NCBI GenBank assembly: GCA_035578175.1
Contig: JAQMRL010000016.1
Coordinates: forward strand, 1,117,501-1,181,500
Length of the DNA stretch: 64,000 nucleotides
Direction: 5' to 3'
DNA from: Catonia carolina
Taxonomy: Eukaryota; Arthropoda; Insecta; Hemiptera; Achilidae
The notes below the pieces were generated by a model. That model worked only from the letters and a program-made list of their open reading frames with translations, was not told the origin of the DNA and did not search any database. Below are positions 31,694 to 43,479 of the stretch, piece by piece (position 1 is the stretch's first letter; the number at the start of each line of letters is the position of its first letter). The position numbers and the translations under genes were made by a program.

Positions 31694-32267
31694 GACTTAG
31701 ATACCTTTTTATTTTGCTGTATCGTTATACGGTAACTAAAATTAGTGACATTTTGAAAAATAAAAAGTGGAGTGGTGATGAAACCATTAAATTTTTAGAA
31801 AAATATGAACAGCTTCCTTGTTAGTGGGACGTACACTCTTTGTCTTATAAAAACAGACTTCCAAACTATCAATACCAATGTAACAAATCACTCTTCTGCA
31901 AGCTTTCACCAACTTTACACAACTGCAAAATAAAATGAAACTGGCGCCCCAAAAAGCGTTTAATGTGTAAACCTCTACTGGCATCACCACTAGCGCCGGC
32001 AAAACATTGCACGTGTAAATGCGCCTTTAAAGGGATCAGTTAAGGATGGATGATGACAAAAATTTGATGCCAGAGAACATCCGAGGTGAAATGGTTCACT
32101 CACAGAAAGATCTAATGGAATTAACGAGACTAATTAACAGAATGGTGACATATGTTTTTTAGTGTTTCTAATGTTCTAATAATAACCATTGGTATCATTT
32201 TCCTAAATTCATTACTTCATATCAGACTTAAATAAAAATTGATAAATAGGCTACATTATTTATGAGG
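31694..32267. other. Noncoding stretch; right half matches 11870-12007
   Basis: Up to about 32120 nothing is recognised. 32125-32267 (GAGACTAATTAACAGAATGG) is the same left flank that precedes LINE copy A. Confidence 0.5.
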
Positions 32268-32993
32268 TTTTTTTCCATCCAGGAGACTCCAAAGGGAATA
32301 TAGGACATGTCAAGATAAGACTGATAAACTAAAAGTTTATCACGATGATAAAATCATTACTTACCACCAAAAAATTGTTTCTGCTACTGATTACTTCAGT
32401 AGGCTTGTCATGAACTCATTATATCAAATGTCACAAAAAATTAAAAATTCTAACAATGATAAATTCATTAATTACTAATAATTTTTTCCTGCTACTGCTT
32501 AACTCAGTAGGCTTGTCATGAACCCCTTTGTATCAAATAGTACACAGTATTTGTTTAATTAGAAGTTAAATACTTTTCAACCAAAATCTATTTAGAAAGG
32601 AATTCGTCCACACTGTATAATGATTCATCAATCAAATATTGTTTTAGCTTTTTTTAAAAATGTCTTAAATTGTCATAACTTTTGGCAATAAACCTTGTGG
32701 CAATTTATTGATGCATAAGTTTTCTTTCTGCATAAGTTGGTTTTTGTTCAAACAATTTAGTGTTGTGATTAGCAACATAATAATCGATTCTGTTTCTTGT
32801 GTAGTGGTTGTGAACATCTAAATTCTGTAAAAAGGTATTTTGCTTTACGTACATTATCACTTGAAAAACGTACAAAGAAGGAACTGTGTGAGCAATTGCA
32901 GCTCTTTAATGAGGTAAGGTGGTTGACTCCTATCATACACTACCAGCTTTTTTCCCATGTTACACTATGATGAATTACTACATACTAATATGG
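32268..32993 (-). mobile_element. LINE L1a copy B, internal deletion
   Basis: The 3' part of the minus-strand LINE matches 12008-12767, then jumps directly to the S2 sequence GATGTAACCAATGG. Compared with copy A, about 1.37 kb is missing. The junction shares ATGG with both breakpoints (12764-12767 and 14132-14135). No reverse transcriptase core remains. Confidence 0.82.
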
Positions 32994-35225
32994 ATGTAAC
33001 CAATGGTTGAAGCTTTTACTTATTTCCTGTGGTTGTTCTATATAAATAAATTCCTTTGTAGTATCAATATTATAATTATTTTAACCTATGGAAATAAGGT
33101 TTTTTAAAACGTATCACCACCGCATAGTTTCGCTATCTAGCGGCAGTTTTTGCATTTACAGAATGGATGCTTTTCCTTTTAAGTTGGGAAAGAAAGTGAT
33201 CGTGTGTTTGAAAATAAACGTGAAGAAAACAAATTAGTACTATTAAACAGTTATAGGCTATTATAGAAAAGTGAATAGTGGGTTCAAAGAATCTGCAGTC
33301 GACCAAACTAACTGATTGGTAAATTGTGTTTTTGTTTTATTCACTAGATGACGTGTATTAAAATCTTTTCAGGTTATGTTTGAAAGTCGAAACTTATAAA
33401 AAGTTTAATAGAGGATGTGTATTCGGTTATTCTAATCAGGTGTATTGGGCACTGCAGATTTAATTAGAGACGGGTTTGTGGTCAGTTGTGAAAATTATTC
33501 GGTCAGTGTTTAACAAAATACAACTCGTTTTATTTGTCCAATGGTAATGGCCTGTCACGTGGTCCAGAAATAATGAATCTAGTTAATTGATTATTTTAAA
33601 AATTGGCGATCTCTTAATAAACGGTTCTTTATTTATTGACTTTAAAAACGTATCAACACCGTATAATTGAGCTATCTAGCGACAGTTTTTTAATTTACAA
33701 AATGGACTCTTCGTTTTAAGGTGGGAAAGAAGTGATCGTGTGTTAGTAAATAAACTAGGAGAAAACAATTAGTATTAATAAACAGTAATAGGTTATTATA
33801 GAAAATTGGATAGTGGATTCAAGAATCTGCAGTCGACCAAACTAACTGATTGGTAAATTATGTTTTTGTTTTATTCACTAGATGACGTGTTTGAAATCTT
33901 TTCAGGTTATGTGTGAGAAGGGAAACTTAGTATGAACATGGTTCAATAAAAAGTTTGATAGAGAATGTGTATTTGCTTATACTAATAATGAGTACTGGGC
34001 ACTGCAGATTTTATTAGAGACGGTTTATTGTTCAGTTGTGAAAATTATTCGGTCAGTGTTTATTAGATCCGAACTAGTTTAATTTTTCCTTTGGTCATGC
34101 CCTGTAACGTGGTCCAGAAATGCTGAATCTAGTTACTTGATTATTTTAAAAATTGGTGATCGTTTAATGAACGATTCTGCATATTATAATGACTTTTGCT
34201 TAAACCGACTTTTTTCGACAAGGTCAGACGGTTTTTACAACTTTGGAGCTTCAAGGAAACATGATAGTACACGAGGTTCTATTAATCTTAATTAATATTT
34301 AATCGTTACAGCCAAAACCAACTTAGCCTATTTATTTGTACCGAAGATTAAGTTGTAAGGTGTAAAACATAACCTCAAACTTCAGAATCGAAATGTTTCT
34401 AAAATCAGTTTTTTAAACAAAGTTTGGAAGTATAAAAGTACCCATTGTTTACAAGCAAATTCTTGCCTTCCCAAATAATATTTTGAAAGATTCCCGTGAC
34501 TTTATTAAGCAATCTGTTGAAAATAAATGTGTCCTAGTTTGTAAAGAAAGGTAGCCAGTATATTATTTGGTGTAATAAAATTATGTCCAAGTGGTTCATG
34601 TAAAGAAATCTATTAGGCATTTTCTGTAGCATTGTCTTGTGCTGTTGCTGATTACAGGTGAAAATGATTGGCTAGAAGTAACCATTGATATGAAAATATG
34701 TCCACATTGGTACATGCATGTATGGTGAATGTACATTGTATTTCAGTTGGACTTAATGTTATTCTTTTCTTGTGCGCAGGCAGCCTTGAAGTACACCACA
34801 GCATAAATTACTTGAGATACCATCCTGTGCTGGGACTGAATCTTAAATATCATTGGAAAAAGAAGTCTCATTGACAATTCAGTATCCAAGAAAACTAGCC
34901 AATTAACTGAATTTTCGTTAAAGGTATGTTAGTTTTATTTGATTAAAATTGAAATTTTGTGAAACTCATTGTAATTATTTCATTTTGATGTTCTTTTAAT
35001 GAGGAAAATTTAAAAGTGAATTTCTGCATACAGAATTAATAGTATTTGTGACTGTCCATGGGAAAAGGGACCCAAGTCAAAAGTAAGATTAGGAGTGATT
35101 CTTGCAGATTGTTTCAGCATTAGCTGAAACAGTTATATTTAAGATTTGGGCTTTTATATGAATTTTAGAGCAAAATTGCAAGTAATACAAATTGTCGAGA
35201 ACTTAAAAAACTACAAGTTCTTTTA
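32994..35225 (+). repeat. S2 segment, copy 3, with an internal tandem duplication
   Basis: It starts GATGTAACCAATGGTTGAAGC as in copy 1. The part with CTATCTAGCG(G/A)CAG, ATCTGCAGTCGACCAAAC and GGTCCAGAAAT appears twice in a row (about 33105-33600 and 33645-34170). The conserved island is at 34593-34920. Confidence 0.6.
34780..34874 (+). other. Candidate terminal exon in conserved island (S2 copy 3)
   Basis: It follows CTTTTCTTGTGCGCAG with the same open frame, ending LKYHWKKKSH stop at 34872-34874. It differs from the other copies by N-to-S and R-to-K changes. Identity unknown. Confidence 0.3.
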
Positions 35226-35282
35226 TATTAAACATTTTATTGTATATTGCTTAGTTTAGGAGTAATTAGCAATTTATTGTTT

Positions 35283-36277
35283 TTTACTTTCTGTTGCCTA
35301 TATGAATATATAGGAAGGAAAGTATTGTTTTCATATCGATTTTTCGAAATCGAGTTTTCACCGGATCTATACGTTTTCAGACCCCCTGAACCCAAAAAAA
35401 CATGTTTTTAGCGATTGGTCTGTGTGTGAACAGAATATCTCAAGAACGGAACACCGTACGAACTTGAAACTTGAAACTTAAGTTACATACCACTACCGGA
35501 CCCGACATGAACATTTTCATCAAAATCGGTCAACCGGAAGTAGTAGTTTATTCGTATAATTTTTCACTTTTTTGCGATTTTCTCAAAAACTGGTCCTACG
35601 ATTTATTTTAAAATCGCCTGGTTTACTACATTTTTTATGCTCTACAAGATAGGGTAGGCGCCATGTTTGCTGAAATTCTGCGTGAGATAGTTTTTACGTA
35701 AAAACATTTTCTTTTTAAGATTGCAGCTTCAATATGCATTTTAGCGCAAAACTTTATATAACAAAAGTTGTAGAGAATTTAAAATTCTACAACTTTTATT
35801 TCAAACATTTTTTTGTATAACGCTTAGTTTAGCGGTAATTTGCGATTTTCTCACGAAAATGTGTGAAAAATTGATTTTTTTCAGATTTCGGTCTTAGTAT
35901 GCATTTTACGACAAAAGTGTATATAATTAAATTTATAGAAAATTAAAAGATCTACAACTTTTGTTTAGAGCATTTTTCTCTACAGAGCCTAGTTTAGAGA
36001 GAAAGAGTGATTTTCCGTATTTCTAAGCCAAACTGAGGTTGATTTTCATTTTGCATCATTCACTCATGATTAAAATAAGGTTATGTTTTTGAGGTTAGTT
36101 TTTTGTTTATTTCTAATATTTTATTAATAATGTTAGGTTTATTGTTAATTATTTGCATTGGCAAGAGAAAGTTGTGTGAGTGTTTTACACCAGATTTTTT
36201 CTCACAAAAACATATGAAAAAATCGATTTTTTAAGATTGCAGTCTTAGCATTTTACATCAAAAGTGTATATAATCTT
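35283..36277 (-). repeat. R1-family repeat, full length (minus orientation), running into a second copy
   Basis: It runs from ACTTTCTGTTGCCTATATGAATATATAGG to GCATTGGCAAGAGAAAGTTG and TTACACCAGATTTTTTC. Immediately after it, another R1 middle begins and is interrupted by the SINE. Confidence 0.8.
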
Positions 36278-36449
36278 TTTTTTTTTTTGGTTTAACGTGC
36301 GACTGTTCTGCAATTACTGCTAATGCAGATGGTGAATGATGAAATGATTTTTTTAATGTATGAAAAAATGCCATGCCTGAATGGGATTCGAACCCAACAC
36401 CGCATGATGAGAGGCGAGCACGTTACCAACTACGCCAATGCGGCCGGCT
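36278..36449 (-). mobile_element. tRNA-derived SINE (complete, minus strand)
   Basis: On the minus strand the head has an A-box TGGCGTAGTTGG (complement 36426-36437) and B-box GGTTCGAATCC (complement 36384-36394). The body contains CACCATCTGCATTAGCAG, and a T-run on the plus strand (36278-36288) is its A-tail. An exact 11-bp target duplication TATATAATCTT flanks it (36267-36277, 36450-36460). Same family as 28296-28611 and 54245-54373. Confidence 0.92.
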
Positions 36450-36460
36450 TATATAATCTT

Positions 36461-37399
36461 ATTTATAAGAAAATTAAAAGCTCTACAACTTCTATTTAAA
36501 GCTTTTTTCTCTATAAAGCCTAGTTTAGCATGAAAGAGTGATTTTTCCGTATTTTTAAGCCAAACTGAGGTTGATTTTCATATGTCATCTGTCTCTCATG
36601 ATTAAAATTAGGTTATGTTTATTGAGGTTAGTTTTTTTTAATTTCTAATGTTTTAATACTAATGTTTGGTTATATTGTTTATTTTTTGCATCAGCAAGAG
36701 AAAGTTTGTGAGTGTTAAACACCAGATATTTTTCACCGTTATTTATAAAAAAAATTACACAATTTTTTTTAAAAAAAAGGTAATTAACACTAATTTTTGT
36801 GAAATAGCAATGAAAGTGGGTTAATATTTGATGAGTGATGATATTGTTCAATTGGTGTTTACTCTCTTTGTCTCTGTCAGATGTCATCTCTTACTGATGT
36901 AACATTGTGTGCTGAATCATGTGATCTCTTCAAATAATTCATATCTCTAATAGTTAACATCCTGTAACAGATTTATATGAGGTCATATCAAATGTAAAAA
37001 TTCACAAACGGAGAAAGAATTGAAAAATTTTATTGTAATTTATCATACAACAAGATAAAACGTTGCAATTTTGTTTTCTATTTGAACAAATTGCATTTGT
37101 ATTTGAATTAATACTAAGGAAACTAATATAAAAAATCAGGTGTGAAACACTCACACCACTTTCCCTTGCCAATGCAAATAATTTTAATAATATAAGCTAA
37201 CATTAGTAATAAAACATTATAAATAAACAAAATAAAATTAACTTCAATAAACATAACGTTATTTTAATCATGAGCGAAATATGTAAAATGAAAATAAACT
37301 TCAGTTTGTCTTAAAAATACAGATAATCACTTTTTCACACTAACCTAGGCTCTGTACAGAAAAATGCTCTCAATAAAATTGTATTTTATTTTAATTTTA
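36461..37399. repeat. R1 foldback with ~400-bp core (copy 2)
   Basis: The left arm runs to AAACACCAGATATTTTTC near 36732, the core is about 36740-37130, and the right arm begins ATCAGGTGTGAAACACTC. The core matches 17215-17606 (ATTTGATGAGTGATGATATT). The 80-codon minus-strand frame across it is not conserved as protein. Confidence 0.75.
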
Positions 37400-38440
37400 C
37401 TACAGATTTGTATGTAATCAAATATGTAGGTAAATAAAAGATCTACAACTTTTATTTAAAGCGTGTTTCTCTACAGAGCCTAGTTTAGAATGAAAGAGTG
37501 ATTTTCGGTATTTTTAAGCCAAACTAAGGTTGATTTTCATTTTGCATCTTCACTCATGATTAAAATAATGTTATGTTTATTGAAGTTAGTTCTTTTTATT
37601 TATTTCTAATGTTTTATTATTAATGTTAGCTTATATTATTAAAATTATTTGCATTGGCAAGGGAAAGTCATGTGAGTGTTTCACACCAGATTTTTTTTAT
37701 TTTGTCATCAGTCTCTCAACTGGTTTGATGCGATTCTCTAAGCTTTTCTATCTTGCAAGTCGTTTCATATCTACATACCCTTAACATCCTACATCTTTTG
37801 TAATTTGCTTTACGTATTCTAATCTTTGCCTTCCCCTAAAATTTACTCCCTCAATATTACCCTCCATTATTGATAGATATCTTAAGATATACCCCACTTG
37901 CCTAAGAACCTCTAAATTACTTATTTTGTCTACCCACTTAGTCTTTAACATTTTCTGTTAACCTCCTGACATTTTCTGTCAACTTAACCTGAATAAAAAA
38001 AATCTAGTGTGAAACACTCGCACAACTTTTTCTTGCTAATGCAAATAATTAACAATATAACCTAATTTTATTCATGAGTGAAAGACGCAAACTGAAAATC
38101 AACTTCTGTTCGGCTTAACAATACAGAAACTCACTCTTTCACGCTAAACTAGGCTCTGTAGAGAGAATTTTTTTCAATAGTTGTAGATCTTAAATTTCCT
38201 ACAAATTTGATTATATACACTTTTGTTATAAAATGCATACGAAATCCGAGATCTTGAAGAAATCGATTTTTACATGTTTTCGTAAAAAAAAAACAGAAAA
38301 TTGCTATTTACCGCTAAAGTAAGCATTGTTCAAAAAAATGTTTGAATTAAACGTTGAAGCATTTAAAATTTTCTACGAATTTTAACAAACGCATTTTGGC
38401 GCTAAAATGCATATTAAAGCCGCAATCTTAAAAAAACAAT
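37400..38440. repeat. Third R1 inverted pair, with a different core
   Basis: The left arm (37400 to about 37695) ends CACACCAGATTTTTTTT and the right arm (about 37998-38440) starts AAAAATCTAGTGTGAAACACT. The core at 37695-37990 is unrelated to the other R1 foldback cores. Confidence 0.7.
37695..37985. mobile_element. Possible LINE 3'-tail fragment (RTE-like)
   Basis: GTCATCAGTCTCTCAACTGG, TTTGATGCGATTCTC and CGTTTCATATCTACATACC resemble, from memory, a 3'-terminal motif of retrotransposons widespread in arthropods. No coding part remains. Confidence 0.35.
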
Positions 38441-39252
38441 AGCCGGCCATTTACACAGATACTCATTGGCGGGTTTGGAACGCCACGTACCAAGAGTGTG
38501 TGTTTAGGGGAGAGACGCATCAGATACTTGGATCGAGACACTTGGCGCGCGGGTTTAGCGTGTGGCAAGCCCACTAATTTGAGGTCTAGAACGTGTCATT
38601 CTTATTTCATCCAGTTGTGAAATTGCATCCAAACCGGTCGTTAACTTTTGTTATATTCTTTCTCCTAAATTTTTTTTATTTTTAGTATTCTTTAGTTTTT
38701 TGTGGTTTTGTATTGAAAATGTTCGTGTCGGGTCCAGTGTGTAAGTTAAGTTTTAAGTTTGTACGATGTTCCGTTCTTGAGATTTTCTGTTTATAACAGA
38801 CATACAGACCAATTGCTAAAAACATGTTTTTTGGATTCAGGGGGTCTGAAAACTTGTAGATGCGGTGGAAACTCGATTTCCAAAAATCGACATGAAAACA
38901 ATACTTTCCTTCCTATATATTTATAAAGGCAAGAGAAAGTAAAAAAAGATAATGATACTTATTTTGGCCTAAACTAAATTTACATTCTGAGAATTTTTTT
39001 GATTTTCATGTTGAAGTGTGGAGGCACCAATTTGATTTCTTTCTTGAAAGGATATTCCCCAGTGGGTTTTTACTTTTTTCATGTTTTGAGCCAGAACGTT
39101 AATTTTTCTTTTATATATTCAGCAGAAAAGGGATGTTAACTTCACCTTGGTGAAGCTAAGGCCCATTTTCCGTATTTGACATACTGTCTACTTTTGGGAA
39201 TTTAATCTGCTTTGGAATTCAAAATAAAACAAAATTGGGGTATATTTATTCA
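38441..39252. other. Unassigned insert, R1 end and noncoding DNA
   Basis: 38441-38720 is a GC-richer insert (GGCGGGTTTGGAACGCCACG, CTTGGCGCGCGGGTTTAGCG) found nowhere else in the window. 38720-38942 is an R1 end, closing GGCAAGAGAAAGT. 38943-39252 shows nothing recognised. Confidence 0.5.
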
Positions 39253-39935
39253 CAAAAATCTGGTGTGAAACACTCACACAAATTTCTCTTGCCAGTGCAA
39301 ATAATTAACAATAAACCTAACATTAGTAATAAAACATAAAAAATAAACAAAAAACTAACCTCAAAAAACATAACCTAATTTTAATCATGAGTGAAAGACG
39401 CAAAATGAAAATCAACCTCAGTTTGGCTTAGAAATACGGAAAATCACTCTTTCTCTCTAAACTAGGCTCTGTAGAGAAAAATGCTTTAAATAAAAGTTGT
39501 AGATCTTTTAATTATTCTATAAATTTTATTATATACACTTTTGTCGTAAAATGCATACTAAGGCCGAAATCTGAAAAAAATCAATTTTTCACACATTTTC
39601 GTGAGAAAATCGCAAATTACCGCTAAACTAAGCATTATACAAAAACTTGTTTGAAATAAAAGTTGTAGGATTTTAAATTCTCTACAATTTTTATTATATA
39701 AAGTTTTGCGCTAAAATGCATATTAAAGCCGTAATCTTAAAAAAACAACGTTTTTACGAGAAAACACCCTCACCGAGAATTTCAGCACACATGACGCCTA
39801 CCCTATCTCGTAGAGAATAAAAAATTGAGTTAACCAGGCGATTTTTAAAAAAATCGTAAAACCATTTTTTGAGAAAATCAAAAAAAGTGAAAAATTACAC
39901 GAATAAAGTACTACTTCCGGTTGACCGATTTTCAA
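39253..39935 (+). repeat. R1-family repeat, truncated (plus orientation)
   Basis: It runs from AATCTGGTGTGAAACACTC through both internal ~135-bp modules to CTACTTCCGGTTGACCG, then stops. 39936-40032 is unassigned. Confidence 0.78.
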
Positions 39936-40032
39936 GAGATAGTAAAAAAGAATAAGTAATAATTTGAACGAAAAAAAAGCAAAAAATGGCATTTTTTGAC
40001 CTAATTTTGGTTGTTTTGCTCTCCTGAAATTT

Positions 40033-40816
40033 TTACTTTTTCTTTCCTATATGAATATTTAGAAAGGAAGTATTGTTTTCATGTCGATTTTCAAAATCGA
40101 GTTTTCACCGGATATACACGTTTTCAGACCCCTGAACCCAAAAAACATGTTTGTAGTGATTGGTCTGTCTGTATGTGTGTGTGTGTGTGAACAAAATATC
40201 TCAAGAACAGAACATCGTACGAACTTGAAAATTGAAACTAAAGTTTGCATATTAAAGCGTAAGACACTGCTACCAACACGATACCAACATTTTCATTAAA
40301 ATCGGTCAACCGAAAGTAGTAGTTTATTCGTGTAATTTTTCACTTTTTTGCGATTATCTCAAAAACAGGCCCTATTATTTTTTTAAAAATTGCCTGGTTT
40401 ACTAAAATTTTTTATGCTTTACAAGATAGGGTAGGCGTCATATCTGCTGAAATTCTTGGAAAGGTTGTTTGAACGTAAAAAAAATTTTTTTTAGATTGTG
40501 GCTTTAATATGCATTTTAGCGCAAAAATGTATATAATAAAAGTTGTAAACAATTTAAAATTCTACAACTTTTATTTCAAACATTTTTTTTTTGCACAACG
40601 CTTAGTTTAGCGGTAATAAGCGATTTTCTGTTTTTTTTCTCACAAAAACATGTGAAAAATCAATTTTTTTCAAATTTCGGCCTTACTATGCATTTTACGA
40701 CAAAAGTGCATGTAGTAAAATTTATAGGAAATTAAAAGATCTAAAACTTTTAATTATAGCATTTTTCTCTACAGAATCTAGTTTAGTGTAAAAGAGTGAT
40801 TTTCCGTATTTTTAAG
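40033..40816 (-). repeat. R1-family repeat leading into the duplicated block (minus orientation)
   Basis: It begins with the TATATGAATATTTAGAAAGG end and continues without a break into CACTGAGATCG at 40817, the point where block 1 also starts (2291). In this copy the R1 element is continuous across the boundary, so this is the more complete arrangement. Confidence 0.75.
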
Positions 40817-42489
40817 CCACACTGAGATCGATTTTCATTTTGGGTCTTTCACTCATGATTAAAATAAGGTTATGTTGTTTGATGTTAGTTTTTTGTTTAT
40901 TTCTGATGTTTTATAACTAATGTTAGGTTATATTGGTCATTATTTGCATTGGCAAGAGAAAGTTGTGTGAGTTTCTCACGCGAGATTTTTTTACTTTGTT
41001 TCTTGCAAAAAACGACAGCAGAAAACCACTAATTGCCACTAAACTAAGCATTGTACAAAATACAATAATTAGCATTAAATTTGAAATAAAAGTTGTAGGT
41101 TTTTAAATGTGCTACAATTTTGATTGTATACACTTTTGCCCTAAATGCATATTAAGGCCGCAATCTTTAAAACCATTTTTTTTCTACGAGAGCACAGCCT
41201 GGCCAAGAATTTCAGCAACAAGTGCTTACATTATCACATAGATCATAAAAAATGAAGTAGGTAAACGATTCGATTTTTTTTTAAAATCTTAAGAGCTAAT
41301 TTTTGAGAAAATCACAAAAAAATGGAAAAATGACACAAATAAACTACTACTTCCAATTGACCGATTTTGATGAAAATGTTCCTGTTGGGTCCTCTGTTAG
41401 TACCTAACTTGCGTTTCAAGTTTCAGCTTTGTACAATGTTCTTTTCTTGAAATATTTTTTTCACACACACTAAGAGCAATCAGTAAAAACATGTGTTTTG
41501 GGTTCAGCGACTCTGAAAACATATATATCTGGTGAAAAGTCGTTTTCAAAAAATCAACAAGGAAATGATACTTTCCTTCTAATATATTCTTATAGGCAAG
41601 AGAAAGTGAGTATTAAATCATAGGTTGCTATATAGCATGATTGCTTACTTCATTTGATACCAGCGTGGGTCATTTTTTGTTATGTTTAAGGCAAATGATA
41701 CATTTGTTGTGAAACCAAAACTTATAGTGTGTGACAAAGCATCAGAGGGAAAATAAAAGTACTGTACCAAATACTAGTGCTTGTATAGTATAGGCCAGGT
41801 ACTGGCAACAGTAAAACAATTATTCTAATGTATCGTCAGAATGTCATAAATTACTTATGTAAAGTTTTTATTTTATTCCCAATGTGTGTACATTGCAATC
41901 TGTCCCAATGAGATGAGAATGATGTGTATGACGTATAAAGGAGGTGTAGTCTTGCACTGCCTCAGGCCAATTATTCCTGTAAAGGTGTGGTTAATTGAAC
42001 CCCAACCATCAAAGTACACCGGTAACCACTGTCTAGTATTGAAATGCGTATAGAAGTAAAACTACCTTGACTAGGATTTGAACTAGGAACGTACGTCTCC
42101 TTAAATAGCTGTGTGTTGAGGTGAGTTGCAGTGACGACTTTACCTCTAGACTAACCTGGTGGGTACTTCAGTAAGGTGTGTGCATATGAAAAGTAAAGTG
42201 ACTGTACATGATGGGTGAGGGAGGGATGGACGGACGGGAGTGGAGGATATCAGTTGCTCTTCTGTAAGGGCCACAAGCCAGTAACCGGCCTCTACCATCG
42301 GAAGTGACTGTACGTGATGGGCTGGGGGTGTGGTGGAGTGGAGCCAGTGCAGCCACAATTCAAATAACACAAGATCATGCCAAACAATTCAAACAACAAA
42401 CATGATATTTTCTAGCATTTATTTAAAAAAGTGTGAAACCATCACACAACTTTCACTTTCCAATGTTGATAATGAACAATTTAACTCAT
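40817..42489. repeat. Duplicate of 2291-3893
   Basis: It is nearly identical to 2291-3893, including the R1 composite to 41608, the SINE head (42067-42160, minus strand) and the GC-richer patch at 42170-42350. The extra bases after 41940 include TGTAGTCTTGCACTGCCTC. Confidence 0.8.
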
Positions 42490-43401
42490 TTTACTTTCTC
42501 TTGCTTGTATGAATATATAGGATCTCGAAAGTATTGTTGTTATGTCGATTTTTCGAAATCGACTTTTCACCGAATCTACACGTATTCAGACCCCCTGAAC
42601 CCAAAAAAACGTGTTTTTAGCGATTGGTCTGTTTGAACAAAATATTTCAAGAACGGAACATTGTACGAACTTGAAACTTAAGTTACACTACCGGACCCGA
42701 TACTAACATTTTCTTCAAAATCGGTCAACCGGATGTATTAGTTTTTTCGTATAATTTTTCACTTTTTTGCGATTATCTCAAAAACAAGTCGTATGATTTT
42801 TTTAAAATCACGTGGTTTACTCAATTTTATATGCTGTGCAAGATAGGGTAGGCATCATGTTTTCTGAAATTCTTGGTGAGGCTTTTTTCACGTAATAAAA
42901 TAGTTTTTTTAAGATAACCCCTTAACATACATTTTAGCGCAAAAATTTATATTAAAATTTGTAGAGATTTATATATTCTACAACGTTTATTTCAAACATT
43001 TTTTTGTGTAACACTTAGTTTAGCAGTATTTAGCGATTTTCTAATTTTTTTCTCACGAAAACGTGTTAAAAATCAATTTTTTAAGATTTCGGCCTTAGAA
43101 TGCATTTAACGACAAAAGTGTACATAATTAATTTTAAAGGAAATAAAAAGATCTACAACTTTTATTTAAAGCATTTTTCTCTACAGAGCCTAGTTTAGTG
43201 TGAAAGAGTGATTTTCCGTATTTTTAAGCCAAACTAAGGTTGATTTTCATTTTGCGTCTTTCACTCATGATTAAAATAATATAATATGTTTTTTGAGGTT
43301 AGTTTTTTGTTTATTTCTAATGTTTTATTACTAATGTTAGGTTTATTGTTAATTTTTTACATTGGCAAGAGAAAGTTGTGAGTGTTTCACACCAGATTTT
43401 T
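42490..43401 (-). repeat. R1-family repeat, full length, abutting the zinc-finger module
   Basis: It runs from TTTACTTTCTCTTGCTTGTATG to CATTGGCAAGAGAAAGTTGT and CACACCAGATTTTT. The next bases, TATTACGTATACGTGATG, are the shared start of the zinc-finger module. Confidence 0.8.
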
Positions 43402-43479
43402 TATTACGTATACGTGATGTTTGGCAGTGCCACAGGTGTTTCTGTCATTAAATATAATAAAATGTATTGTTGTTTTCAG

